Shown here piece by piece: positions 1-7,847 of a stretch of 14,405 bases of DNA. Position 1 is the first letter of the stretch. Each line of letters opens with the position of its first letter. The position numbers were made by a program, and so were the translations under genes. Under the pieces are notes generated by a model, which had not been told where the DNA came from, searched no databases, and saw only the letters and a list, made by a program, of their open reading frames with translations. This DNA is from Bifidobacteriaceae bacterium NR021 (GTDB lineage: Bacteria > Actinomycetota > Actinomycetes > Actinomycetales > Bifidobacteriaceae). The DNA lies in assembly GCA_003585845.1 (NCBI GenBank), contig NQOP01000001.1, positions 332,507 to 346,911 of the forward strand, read 5' to 3'.

Positions 1-1309
1 TTGAAATACCTGTTTTTTTGCAGAATTGATCAATTGTTATTTTTAAGCCAGCTTTTACTGTGTGCCAATCATGACCAGTTCCTTGAGAAAGCATGGTTAT
101 AACGTTCATTCCAGCGCGATGTGCGCTTAGTGCGATAGTTGCTTGATTTGCCTGAGATTTAGTATCCCATGAGCCTGCGATAGCGTAATAATTTTGTTTC
201 AAAGGAGCATTTTTACGCATTATCGTACTAGGTACGTGTCGCTCGTATTCTGATGCGTTTCCATTGAAATAACGATTTATTGTTTCTTGACGATTCTTAT
301 ACGTTGGTGCTAGCTCACCTCCGGCAGAAAAAATGCTGCCAAATATATCAGGGTGAGATGGAACTAGTTGTGTTGAGCAAGTGCCTCCTTGTGAGAAGCC
401 GCCCATAAGCCACATTTTAGGATCTTTGCTTACTGGCAAATGTTTGCGTATCCATTTAGGAACATCATTAATTAAATATGTTTCTGCTTTGCCGAACACA
501 TGTGTATCCGCACACAGAGAATTATGTGAAGAGTCACCATTTTGGTCAGGGGCTACAACAATAGGTGCAAGACCGTAGTGATCTTTTGCGTAATTGTCTA
601 AAGTGTTTGCAATATCGCTTGCTGCAAAAAAGTGATTAGGGCTACCAGGTTGTCCTGCAAACATGACCATAACTGGTAGTTTTGGCGAATCTTTAACAAG
701 TGCAGCAGGTGGCAAGTATACGTTTGCTATTCTGGCATTGAAATGTGAAGCAGTATTAGGGATATAAATTGAACGGACAATACCTTTTTTAGGAAGTTTT
801 GGCAGTTTGTGTTGTGCTGCTAATTCTCGCCACTTCTTAATAGTAAAGGATGCGGATTTTTGCTTATTAACTTCTAGTTTTGGAAAACCGCCCATTCCAA
901 ATATTGAACCTATTGTCGTGTATTCTCCATAAATCATGTCTACTTGAAGAGCTGTGCTTAGTAATGTCAAAATAATAGCTATTACTGCAACTAGTTTCCT
1001 CCATTTGTGTAAGAAAACGAGTGCTGTTGCTGCAAAACCTATAAGTCCAAAGCCGCATGCAATAGAAAAAATAACGAGCCATCCAAGACTTACTCCGAAT
1101 ACAAGAAACACGTCGGAAATAAGCCAAGCAATTATTCCACCTACAAAAAATGTTATGACACCTATTGCAAGCTGTATTAGTAAGTGGAACATTTTCTTGC
1201 CGCGTTTTGTTTTCATAAAAAGCAACAAGACTAAAGAAATACCATTTACACTAAAAAGGCTTATTGGTAGCCATCCTTGCAAAAGACTCACTTTTGCCAA
1301 TTGCAGCAT
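1..1309 (-). CDS. Membrane-anchored esterase (alpha/beta hydrolase, Esterase_D / antigen-85-like), 3' end cut off by the window
   Basis: An open frame of 436 codons reads from an ATG at 1309 to the left edge with no stop, so the C-terminus lies outside. An AGGAG ribosome site sits six bases before the ATG and fixes the start. Residues about 13-31, 41-63, 75-99 and 104-122 are hydrophobic helices. Lys/Arg-rich turns (33-39 and 101-105) place the catalytic part outside the cell. The segment VDMIYGEYTTIGSIFG after the fourth helix resembles the junction seen in actinobacterial membrane-bound esterases. The hydrolase domain follows, with the nucleophile elbow GGFSQGG (Ser306), a likely acid Asp382 in GSWDTKS and a likely catalytic His413 in GTGHDWH. 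The fold is that of enterochelin-esterase and mycolyltransferase relatives, but the substrate cannot be read from sequence. Mycolic acids are not expected in this family of organisms, so a cell-surface ester or carbohydrate ester is a reasonable guess only. The gene is divergent from the LTA-synthase-like gene. Confidence 0.85.
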   Translation of the reverse strand, partial: MLQLAKVSLLQGWLPISLFSVNGISLVLLLFMKTKRGKKMFHLLIQLAIGVITFFVGGIIAWLISDVFLVFGVSLGWLVIFSIACGFGLIGFAATALVFLHKWRKLVAVIAIILTLLSTALQVDMIYGEYTTIGSIFGMGGFPKLEVNKQKSASFTIKKWRELAAQHKLPKLPKKGIVRSIYIPNTASHFNARIANVYLPPAALVKDSPKLPVMVMFAGQPGSPNHFFAASDIANTLDNYAKDHYGLAPIVVAPDQNGDSSHNSLCADTHVFGKAETYLINDVPKWIRKHLPVSKDPKMWLMGGFSQGGTCSTQLVPSHPDIFGSIFSAGGELAPTYKNRQETINRYFNGNASEYERHVPSTIMRKNAPLKQNYYAIAGSWDTKSQANQATIALSAHRAGMNVITMLSQGTGHDWHTVKAGLKITIDQFCKKTGIS

Positions 1310-1618
1310 GCTTGACTCCTATACTTTCTAGTCTAATTTGCGTACCAGTTACTAATCTAAGCGACATATACGCACAGTAATTGCCCAACCTAGTAATGTA
1401 ATTCTAGTATCTGAAATTTTCCGCAATATTTGTTTTATTTTTATTATTTATTCTATTTAAATAATAAATATCGAAACATATATTGTAATCAGTCCTAAGT
1501 ATTAAAATCGCTATTTTTTCTTGTTTAAATGCATTGTTAAAAATTTATGACGATAGCAATAAGTAAACTTGCACATTATTAGTGATAATTAGTATGTGTG
1601 TGATTTATTGGGGATAGT
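1310..1618. other. Divergent A+T-rich intergenic region between the esterase and LTA-synthase-like genes
   Basis: This 309-bp gene-free stretch must hold the promoters of both flanking divergent genes. It is strongly A+T-rich, especially 1420-1560. An all-A/T inverted repeat has 10-bp perfect arms at 1441-1450 and 1458-1467 with a 7-base loop. It has no gene to terminate, so it may be a bend or protein site, or only a by-product of composition. I see no credible small ORF or RNA gene and no clear promoter for the leftward esterase. Confidence 0.6.
1569..1598 (+). promoter_or_regulatory. Candidate sigma-70-type promoter of the LTA-synthase-like gene
   Basis: TTGCAC at 1569-1574 (-35-like) and TATGTG at 1593-1598 (-10-like) are separated by 18 bases, which would give a short leader of about 14 bases before the ATG at 1619. 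The spacer contains a small inverted repeat, ATTAT-tagtg-ATAAT. The -10 match is poor and the surrounding A+T richness offers alternatives, so this is a weak call. Confidence 0.3.
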
Positions 1619-3688
1619 ATGAAGTCATTTTTGCGCTTGAAAGTTCCGTATTGGCTGTATGTATTTCTTTTCTTTGTTATTGACGGCATGTCGGTAATTA
1701 TTGTGCAAATGGGTGTGCAGCGCGCTGGAAGAGTTGAGATGACTTCTGCAATGTCTGGTGGACGTTGGGGATTAATAACTAAAACTTGGAGAGAACTTAA
1801 TTTTGTTATTGTTCTTAGTGCGCTCGTTGTTGCAATGATATACGGTTTAATTCTTCTGATTAGTAACCGATTTTGGATATCAAGTGCAATAATTCTAAGT
1901 GTTTCATTGCTTATTGCTGTTATTGAATATATGAAAGTAAATGTTCGTTATGAAACTATTCTTCCTGCGGACTTAAACTTTTTAAAAAGTAACACTGGTA
2001 ATATCGCTTCATTTTTGCCAGATAATGCTCCTATGGTAATTGGTGTTGCTTTAGGCGTTTTTATTCTTCTTTTAGTTGCAACTGTTTGCTTGCACATATT
2101 TGATACAAATCATGGAAAGATTGTGCGATTTAAAGATTGGCGTTATTCTGCTGGCATTCGTGTTGCAATTGCGTTGATTTTAATAGGGAATTTAAGCTGG
2201 TATATTGGCGGAGTTGGCACAGTCGACTCTTCGGCTAATGTTTTTTCTAAGATGCTTGGTGACAGTCCTGCTATGTGGGATTCTGTTTATGACGCTCAAC
2301 GCAATGGTGCTATTGTGGCATTTTTGCGTAATGTAAATCCTAAAATTATGGATAAGCCGGCTGATTACAGTGAAGAAACTATGAAGGCTGTATATAAGCG
2401 TTATAACGATGAAGCTAAACGTATAAATCGTTCTCGTACAACAAATATGAACGATAATACTTTTATTCTTATTTTGTCTGAATCCTTCTCTGATCCTACG
2501 CGTGTTCCTGGTTTGAAGTTGAACAAGAATCCAATTCCATTTATTAGCAATTTGAAGAAACATACGGATAGTGGTTTGATGCTTTCTTCTGGTTACGGTG
2601 GTGGTACTGCAAACCTAGAATACATGTCTTTAACTGGTTTGAGCATGGCTAATTTTGATCCTTCAATGACTAGTCCGTATCAGCAGTTGGTTCCTAATGC
2701 TCAATGGTCTCCAACTATTAATCAATATTGGGATGATTCTAGCAATTCTATTAAATCTATAGCTTTCCACCCGTATGAACCGAGCATGTATTTGCGTGCT
2801 ACTAATTACAAAAAGTTTGGATTTAGTAAGTTCTACGCATTGCAAGGACCTGATGTTATTGCTCACCGTGATGTGATAGATAAATCACCGTATGTTTCTG
2901 ATGCATCAGCATATAAGAGTGCGTTAGAAAAGATTAAAGAGCATAAGCAACCTAGGTTTGTACAAATTGTTACTATGCAAAACCACATGCCTTATAGGGA
3001 TTGGTATGCGAATAATGAATTCGAAGCGTCTTCTAAAGATGGTGCCGCTGATCTTGGTGATGATGAAAAAACTTCTATTGAAACGTACTCTAAGGGTGTG
3101 CAGCACACTGATGAGGCGACGCAAGAGTTTTTGAATAGTTTAGATAAGCTAAATAAGCCTATTACTGTTATGTTTTATGGTGACCATTTGCCAGGAATTT
3201 ACGGCACTGCAAGTTCGGATGAAAAGAATTCATTGTCTTTGCATTTGACTGACTATTTTATTTGGTCAAATAAAGTTGCTTTGGAACGTAAAGAGCGTAG
3301 TGAGAAAAAATCTTCAAACAAAAATGTAGAGAATTCTAATACAAATAAAGATGTGGAGCGTACTAATAAATATTCTTCGCCTAACTTCTTTATTTCTCAG
3401 GCTGCTTTACATATGAACGCTAAAGTTTCTCCGTATCTTGCTTTCTTAACTCGTCTGCATGAGCATGTGAGTGCTATGGAGCCTCCTGTTGTAAATACTA
3501 TTCAAGGCTGGGATAGAATTCCTGAAGGACAATCAATTTATTTGGATAACGATGGTAATCCGATGATTTTGTCTAAGATGGATAAGAAGTCACGTCAACT
3601 TCTTCACGACTATCGCTTAATACAATACGACATTACTGCTGGAAAGCATTATTTGCGTAATACTGATTTTCTGAAATTACCGCGCTAA
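1619..3688 (+). CDS. LTA synthase family membrane protein (sulfatase-fold phosphoglycerol/phosphoethanolamine transferase)
   Basis: This 689-residue protein has five predicted N-terminal helices (about 10-32, 61-81, 85-104, 137-160, 179-200) and then a large extracellular sulfatase-like domain, the layout of LtaS. Key residues are in place: Glu288 in LSESFSD (metal ligand), Thr330 in GYGGGTANLEY (nucleophile position), His456 in MQNHMPY, and Asp522-His523 in YGDHLPG. Their spacing parallels E255, T300, H416 and D475/H476 of Staphylococcus aureus LtaS. The likely reaction is transfer of a glycerophosphate or related head group from a membrane lipid to a surface polymer. Bifidobacteria are known for a lipoglycan bearing glycerophosphate, which is a plausible product, but that link is inferred. 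A polar insert at about 553-586 is rich in Lys, Asn, Ser and Glu. The start follows a GGGGATAG ribosome site. It is divergent from the esterase and convergent with purD. Confidence 0.9.
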   Translation: MKSFLRLKVPYWLYVFLFFVIDGMSVIIVQMGVQRAGRVEMTSAMSGGRWGLITKTWRELNFVIVLSALVVAMIYGLILLISNRFWISSAIILSVSLLIAVIEYMKVNVRYETILPADLNFLKSNTGNIASFLPDNAPMVIGVALGVFILLLVATVCLHIFDTNHGKIVRFKDWRYSAGIRVAIALILIGNLSWYIGGVGTVDSSANVFSKMLGDSPAMWDSVYDAQRNGAIVAFLRNVNPKIMDKPADYSEETMKAVYKRYNDEAKRINRSRTTNMNDNTFILILSESFSDPTRVPGLKLNKNPIPFISNLKKHTDSGLMLSSGYGGGTANLEYMSLTGLSMANFDPSMTSPYQQLVPNAQWSPTINQYWDDSSNSIKSIAFHPYEPSMYLRATNYKKFGFSKFYALQGPDVIAHRDVIDKSPYVSDASAYKSALEKIKEHKQPRFVQIVTMQNHMPYRDWYANNEFEASSKDGAADLGDDEKTSIETYSKGVQHTDEATQEFLNSLDKLNKPITVMFYGDHLPGIYGTASSDEKNSLSLHLTDYFIWSNKVALERKERSEKKSSNKNVENSNTNKDVERTNKYSSPNFFISQAALHMNAKVSPYLAFLTRLHEHVSAMEPPVVNTIQGWDRIPEGQSIYLDNDGNPMILSKMDKKSRQLLHDYRLIQYDITAGKHYLRNTDFLKLPR

Positions 3689-3710
3689 AAGCTAGTTTGA
3701 TAATTAAAAT

Positions 3711-3758
3711 GCCCCTCGTTTGTATTTGATACATAGTATGTTTCAAATAGCGAGGGGC
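3711..3758. terminator. Bidirectional terminator between the LTA-synthase-like gene and purD
   Basis: GCCCCTCG (3711-3718) pairs perfectly with CGAGGGGC (3751-3758). An inner stem TATTTGA (3723-3729) with TCAAATA (3743-3749) continues the hairpin past a small internal loop. On the plus strand it is followed by the T-rich CTTGTTGATTTG. On the minus strand it is followed by ATTTTAATTATC. It lies 22 bases past the stop of the plus-strand gene and 46 bases past the purD stop, as expected for a shared terminator of convergent genes. Confidence 0.85.
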
Positions 3759-3804
3759 TTGTTGATTTGCAATTTGTTAATGAAAACTAATTTTAATTAA
3801 CAAA

Positions 3805-5076
3805 CTATTTTAAAGCTTTTTCTGCAATATCATGTCTAAAGAACATGTGCGGAAGATTGAGCTTATCTAATATGCTGTAGACGTTGTTTTGAGCGTCTTT
3901 TACATCGTCTCCATGCACTTGCACAAGAGCTACTCTGCCTGAAGAAGTAAGAAGTTTTCCGCTTTCTTCATCGCTTTTTACTCCTGCATAATACACGTGC
4001 TGACCTTGATTTTCGTCAACAGGAATTTGAGGAAGTTGAGTTCCAGTAACTAAAGTGCCAGGGTAGCCTTCGCTAGCAATGATTACGCCGAGCGTAATAC
4101 CGCTATCTTTCCAAGTAAAAGTAGGATTTTTATGCTGCAAAATATCCCATATAGCTGCACCAAAATCTGAAGTAAGGCGAGGAAGTACAACTTCTGTTTC
4201 TGGGTCTCCAAAACGAGCATTAAACTCAATAACTTTAGGACCTGTTGCTGTATCAATTAAGCCAGCATAAAGCACGCCAGTAAAAGGCGTACCTTCTTTA
4301 GCTAGTCCTTCGACAGTCGGTCGCACAATTTCGTCGATAGCGCGCCCAACTGTTTCGTCACTAATTTGTGGAACAGGGCTATAAGCTCCCATGCCGCCAG
4401 TATTTGGTCCTTTATCGCCGTCATAAGCACGCTTGTGATCTTGAGAAATAGGCATAACCCAAAAATCAGTTCCGCTTACGAAACTCATAAGCGAAAACTC
4501 TTGACCTTGCAAAAATTCTTCAATAACAACCTTTGCTCCAGCTTGACCAAAACGATGATCGACGAAAATATCCTCCAAAGCATCAACTGCTGTTTGCTCA
4601 TCCATAGCAACAGTAACGCCTTTTCCAGCAGCTAAACCGTCCGCTTTAATAACAATTGGAGCACCATGCTCAAGAACGTATGCGCGTGCAGGCTCCAAAG
4701 CGTCAAATGTTTTGTAGGAGGCAGTTGGAACGTTGTGACGAGCCATAAGCTTTTTTGCGAAATCTTTAGAGCCTTCAATTTGAGCTGCGGCTTTGTTTGG
4801 ACCAAAAGCGGCAATTCCATGCGCTTCAAAATCATCAACAATGCCATTCATAAGCGGAACTTCAGGACCAATGAACGCAAAATCGTAGTTATTGTCTTTA
4901 ACGAACTTAATAAGAGCGTTGTGATCTGAGTGACTTATGTTTGCAGTTTGAATGCCATCTGCTGCAATACCAGGATTTCCAGGAGCAACAGTTACTTCTT
5001 CAACGCTTTCTCCTTTAAGTAGCGCGTGTGCAATAGCATGTTCGCGAGCGCCAGAACCAACTACTAAAACTTTCAT
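3805..5076 (-). CDS. purD: Phosphoribosylamine--glycine ligase (GAR synthetase)
   Basis: This 423-residue enzyme ligates glycine to 5-phosphoribosylamine with ATP, giving GAR, the second step of de novo purine synthesis in the cytosol. The N-domain opens with KVLVVGSGAREHA (residues 2-14). The ATP-grasp core shows KADGLAAGKGV (144-154), GPNTGGMGAYSP (223-234) and the family signature RFGDPETE (288-295). Length and domain order are normal for bacterial PurD and no frame disruption is seen. The ATG is preceded by AAAGGA with six bases of spacing. It is the last gene of the leftward purine cluster, 71 bp after purM, and its transcript would end at the shared hairpin at 3711-3758. Confidence 0.98.
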   Translation of the reverse strand: MKVLVVGSGAREHAIAHALLKGESVEEVTVAPGNPGIAADGIQTANISHSDHNALIKFVKDNNYDFAFIGPEVPLMNGIVDDFEAHGIAAFGPNKAAAQIEGSKDFAKKLMARHNVPTASYKTFDALEPARAYVLEHGAPIVIKADGLAAGKGVTVAMDEQTAVDALEDIFVDHRFGQAGAKVVIEEFLQGQEFSLMSFVSGTDFWVMPISQDHKRAYDGDKGPNTGGMGAYSPVPQISDETVGRAIDEIVRPTVEGLAKEGTPFTGVLYAGLIDTATGPKVIEFNARFGDPETEVVLPRLTSDFGAAIWDILQHKNPTFTWKDSGITLGVIIASEGYPGTLVTGTQLPQIPVDENQGQHVYYAGVKSDEESGKLLTSSGRVALVQVHGDDVKDAQNNVYSILDKLNLPHMFFRHDIAEKALK

Positions 5077-5100
5077 TTTTAATCCTTTATTGCTTTAAGA

Positions 5101-5143
5101 TTTTGCTATCTACTGTTTTGCAGCTTTATATTTTGCTGTTTTG
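5101..5143. repeat. Short phased repeats in the purM-purD spacer
   Basis: TTTTGC occurs at 5101, 5116 and 5131, exactly 15 bases apart, and CTGTTTTG occurs twice (5113-5120 and 5136-5143). On the transcribed strand this gives evenly spaced GCAAAA blocks in the 71-bp gap before purD. It may be a small tandem duplication that has decayed, or chance in A+T-rich DNA. Confidence 0.4.
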
Positions 5144-5147
5144 TGGA

Positions 5148-6182
5148 TTACAACAACTCAACTGCAGCGTTTTCACGCTTAGCCATTTTGCCAATAATAT
5201 AAGCTGTTTCGTCATGCTCGTTTAGTATGCGCATTGCCTCGTTTGCTTTGCTTTCGTCAACTGCCAAAACCATGCCAATGCCCATATTAAAAACGTTGAA
5301 CATTTCAGCGTGAGCAACTTTTCCAGCTTTTTTAATAACTCCAAAAATAGGTGGAACGCTCCAGCTTGAAGTGTCAATTTTTGCAGCTAAATCGTCTGCG
5401 TACATGCGCGGAACATTTTCAATAAATCCGCCGCCTGTAATATGAGCAACTCCCTTAATAAGATGCTCAGCAAAAAGTGGTTTCAAAGCTTTTACGTAGA
5501 TTCGAGTAGGTTCAAGAAGAACTTCGCCAAGTGTTTTGCCATTAAGCTCATCTAGCTTGGTGTCAACGCTAAAACCTGCTTCTTCAAACAAAGCTTTGCG
5601 AACAAGAGAGAATCCGTTTGAATGAACTCCTGAAGAAGGCAATCCTATAAGCACGTCGCCGGCAGTAATAGTGGAGCCGTCAACAATATTCGAACGTTCT
5701 GCAACGCCTACTGCAAAACCTGCAAGATCGTACTCGTCTTCGTCATACATTCCAGGCATTTCAGCAGTTTCGCCGCCAATTAAACCTGCTTCTGATTGCA
5801 CGCAACCGTCTGCAACGCCTGAAACTACTTGCTCAAGTATTTCAGGATTGTTTTTTCCGCACGCAATGTAATCGAGGAAGAAAAGCGGCTCGGCACCTTG
5901 AGCTGCAATATCGTTTACGCACATTGCAACGCAATCAATGCCAATAGTGTTATGCTTATTCATCATTTTTGCAATCACAAGCTTGGTTCCAACGCCATCC
6001 GTGCCAGAAATCAGCACTGGCTCTTTGTAACCAAGAGATGCCAAATCAAATAAGCCGCCAAATCCGCCAATGCCACCTACAACGCCTGGGCGCTTTGTGC
6101 GATTTACATGAGATTTAATACGACGTACTACTTCGTATCCTGCTTCTACGCTTACGCCAGCTTCTTCATATGCGTGTGGCAT
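5148..6182 (-). CDS. purM: Phosphoribosylformylglycinamidine cyclo-ligase (AIR synthetase)
   Basis: This 344-residue enzyme closes the imidazole ring, converting FGAM to AIR with ATP (step five of the pathway). Recognisable blocks are GTDGVGTKL (60-68), [12 protein letters not shown] (81-92), [11 protein letters not shown] (136-146), a Ser/Gly-rich stretch [11 protein letters not shown] (181-191) and [14 protein letters not shown] (247-260). These are the nucleotide and substrate loops of the PurM/PurL superfamily. Length is typical and the frame is intact. The start has a strong GAAAGGA ribosome site six bases upstream. Directly beyond that site is the CGTAACAATGTTAT element at 6195-6208, which resembles the perfect palindrome upstream of purC. 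PurM shares its ATPase fold with PurL, encoded two genes upstream, and uses PurL's product. Confidence 0.98.
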   Translation of the reverse strand: MPHAYEEAGVSVEAGYEVVRRIKSHVNRTKRPGVVGGIGGFGGLFDLASLGYKEPVLISGTDGVGTKLVIAKMMNKHNTIGIDCVAMCVNDIAAQGAEPLFFLDYIACGKNNPEILEQVVSGVADGCVQSEAGLIGGETAEMPGMYDEDEYDLAGFAVGVAERSNIVDGSTITAGDVLIGLPSSGVHSNGFSLVRKALFEEAGFSVDTKLDELNGKTLGEVLLEPTRIYVKALKPLFAEHLIKGVAHITGGGFIENVPRMYADDLAAKIDTSSWSVPPIFGVIKKAGKVAHAEMFNVFNMGIGMVLAVDESKANEAMRILNEHDETAYIIGKMAKRENAAVELL

Positions 6183-6194
6183 ATCGGTTCCTTT

Positions 6195-6208
6195 CGTAAC
6201 AATGTTAT
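6195..6208. promoter_or_regulatory. Candidate operator CGTAACAATGTTAT upstream of purM
   Basis: GTAACAATGTTAT is a 13-bp palindrome with one outer mismatch. It shares CGTAACAAT followed by TGTTA with the perfect 14-bp palindrome upstream of purC (12617-12630), in the same orientation. On the minus strand it overlaps a TATAAC that could serve as a -10 box and lies just before the purM ribosome site, so a bound protein could block transcription starting there. No regulator is identified. Confidence 0.4.
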
Positions 6209-6247
6209 AAGTATTTTCTTAAGTTTTATTTATAAATTGCAATGAAC

Positions 6248-6272
6248 AATTTAATTAATAAATAATTAAATT
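6248..6272. repeat. All-A/T inverted repeat downstream of purF
   Basis: AATTTAATTA (6248-6257) and TAATTAAATT (6263-6272) form perfect 10-bp arms around a 5-base loop, just past the purF stop. With no G-C pairs and no clear T run, it is a weak terminator candidate at best; base composition may explain it. Confidence 0.35.
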
Positions 6273-6278
6273 ATTAAG

Positions 6279-7766
6279 TTATATAAGATTTTCGTGCGAA
6301 TATTTACTGTGTTTCCTTACTTCTTGCAAATGTTCGCGTTCTTCAGGAGTAAGGGAAGCCAAGAATTCTTCGCCGTAATCGTCTAGTGCAGTAGGGTAGT
6401 CGCCATTAAAGTAAGCAACGCACAAACCGCCATAAGGAGCAGGCTTTTTTAATCCAATCGACTCGACTAATCCATCTAAAGACAAAAATGCTAAGGAATC
6501 AGCATCGATATACTCGCGAATTTCTTCAACTGAATGCTTTGCTGCAATAAGTTCCTTCGTAGTTTGAATATCGATACCGTAGAAGCAAGGATATTTAAGC
6601 GGAGGGGAAGAAATACGCATATGCACTTCTTTAGCTCCAGCTTCTCGAAGCAATTGCACAATGCGCTTAGAAGTAGTTCCGCGAACAATCGAATCGTCAA
6701 TAACGATAACGCGTTTTCCTGCAACCACACCACGAACAGCAGAAAGTTTCATACGAACGCCTTGCTCGCGTAATTCTTGCGTCGGTTGAATAAAAGTGCG
6801 TGCAACATACTGGTTTTTAATCAATCCCATTTCGTTTGGAATTCCGCTTGTTTCAGCATATCCTGCAGCAGCAGAAAGTGAAGAATTAGGTACTCCAATA
6901 ACCATGTCTGCTTCAACAGGAGATTCTTTAGCTAAACGCGCACCCATACGCTTTCGCACAGAATGAACATTAATACCGTAAATATTAGAATCTGGGCGAG
7001 CGAAATAAATAAATTCCATTGAGCATACTGCATGCTGTACATGCTTCGTATATTGCTCAATAGTGTAGCCATCGTCATTAATAACAATGATTTCGCCAGG
7101 CTCAATATCGCGAATAAACTCTGCTCGCACAATATCAAGCGCACAAGTTTCAGAAGCGAGCACGTACGCGCCGTTCTTCATACGACCAAGCGAAAGAGGG
7201 CGGAATCCATTTGGATCAGTTGCTCCAATTAGTGCATCTTGAGTAAGCAATAAGTAAGCAAAACCGCCATGAACAGTTTGTAAAGCTTCTTTCAGGCGAT
7301 CCATAAAAGTTGCTTTACTGGAGTGGCGAATTAAATGCATCAATATTTCAGTATCAGAATTTGAGTGGAATATTGAGCCTTTATCTTCCAAGGAGTTACG
7401 TAGGCTAGTGCAATTTGTCAAATTTCCGTTATGCGCAAGAGCTACGTCTCCATCGTGGAAACGGAATAGGAAAGGCTGAATGTTATCAACGCTTCCAGAA
7501 CCGGCAGTAGCATATCGCACGTGACCGATAGCTCGGTTTCCAGTAAGACGATCCATAACTTGTTCATTGCTAAATACTTGAGTTAGCAATCCCAATCCGC
7601 GATACCCGTGCAATTTGCCATTGTCGTTAGATACAATGCCGGCACCTTCTTGTCCTCGATGCTGTAGCGCATGAAGTCCAAAATATGTCAGCCTAGCTGC
7701 ATCTTGATGACCCCACACACCAAATACGCCGCATTCTTCGTGAATATCTTCAAGTTCTGCAGACAT
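6279..7766 (-). CDS. purF: Amidophosphoribosyltransferase (glutamine PRPP amidotransferase)
   Basis: This 495-residue enzyme catalyses the committed first step, glutamine plus PRPP to 5-phosphoribosylamine. The N-terminal Ntn-hydrolase glutaminase has its nucleophile at Cys12 ([11 protein letters not shown]) behind an 11-residue propeptide, exactly as in Bacillus subtilis PurF, so self-cleavage is expected. HRGQEGAG (37-44) and AHNGNLTN (111-118) belong to the same domain. The PRPP loop is [16 protein letters not shown] (353-368). Fe-S ligand positions align with the B. subtilis class: Cys248 (VCSMEFIYF), Cys394 (YPCFYGID) and Cys449 (GLCVAYF). The fourth ligand, usually the second cysteine of a CxxC, is Tyr452 here (codon TAC). 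A [4Fe-4S] cluster would therefore be missing a ligand. An AGGGGG ribosome site stands five bases before the ATG. It is 81 bp downstream of purL and 96 bp upstream of purM. Confidence 0.98.
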   Translation of the reverse strand: MSAELEDIHEECGVFGVWGHQDAARLTYFGLHALQHRGQEGAGIVSNDNGKLHGYRGLGLLTQVFSNEQVMDRLTGNRAIGHVRYATAGSGSVDNIQPFLFRFHDGDVALAHNGNLTNCTSLRNSLEDKGSIFHSNSDTEILMHLIRHSSKATFMDRLKEALQTVHGGFAYLLLTQDALIGATDPNGFRPLSLGRMKNGAYVLASETCALDIVRAEFIRDIEPGEIIVINDDGYTIEQYTKHVQHAVCSMEFIYFARPDSNIYGINVHSVRKRMGARLAKESPVEADMVIGVPNSSLSAAAGYAETSGIPNEMGLIKNQYVARTFIQPTQELREQGVRMKLSAVRGVVAGKRVIVIDDSIVRGTTSKRIVQLLREAGAKEVHMRISSPPLKYPCFYGIDIQTTKELIAAKHSVEEIREYIDADSLAFLSLDGLVESIGLKKPAPYGGLCVAYFNGDYPTALDDYGEEFLASLTPEEREHLQEVRKHSKYSHENLI

Positions 7767-7782
7767 TCATACCCCCTAATAA

Positions 7783-7802
7783 TCGATGATTGTAATCGTC
7801 GA
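7783..7802. promoter_or_regulatory. Imperfect 20-bp palindrome just upstream of the purF ribosome site
   Basis: TCGATGATTGTAATCGTCGA reads as an inverted repeat with eight of ten half-site positions paired. It ends six bases before the AGGGGG ribosome site of purF. It could be a protein site or a weak leader hairpin. It does not share sequence with the GTAACAAT palindromes near purM and purC. Confidence 0.3.
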
Positions 7803-7847
7803 ATTTGTAGTTATTTTGATACAAGTTTTGCAACTGTAAACTAAAGC

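Noticed and set aside
1..1309. Esterase read as a frameshifted or broken gene
   Set aside because: Codon-by-codon reading on the minus strand is open from 1309 to the edge with catalytic motifs in order; it is only cut by the window.
954..1331. Plus-strand ORF of 125 codons opposite the esterase N-terminus
   Set aside because: It lies antisense to a clearly coding frame with four membrane helices and has no family resemblance; it is a shadow frame.
1441..1467. A/T-only inverted repeat as a terminator
   Set aside because: No gene is transcribed toward it, it has no G-C pairs, and a region this A+T-rich yields such repeats by chance.
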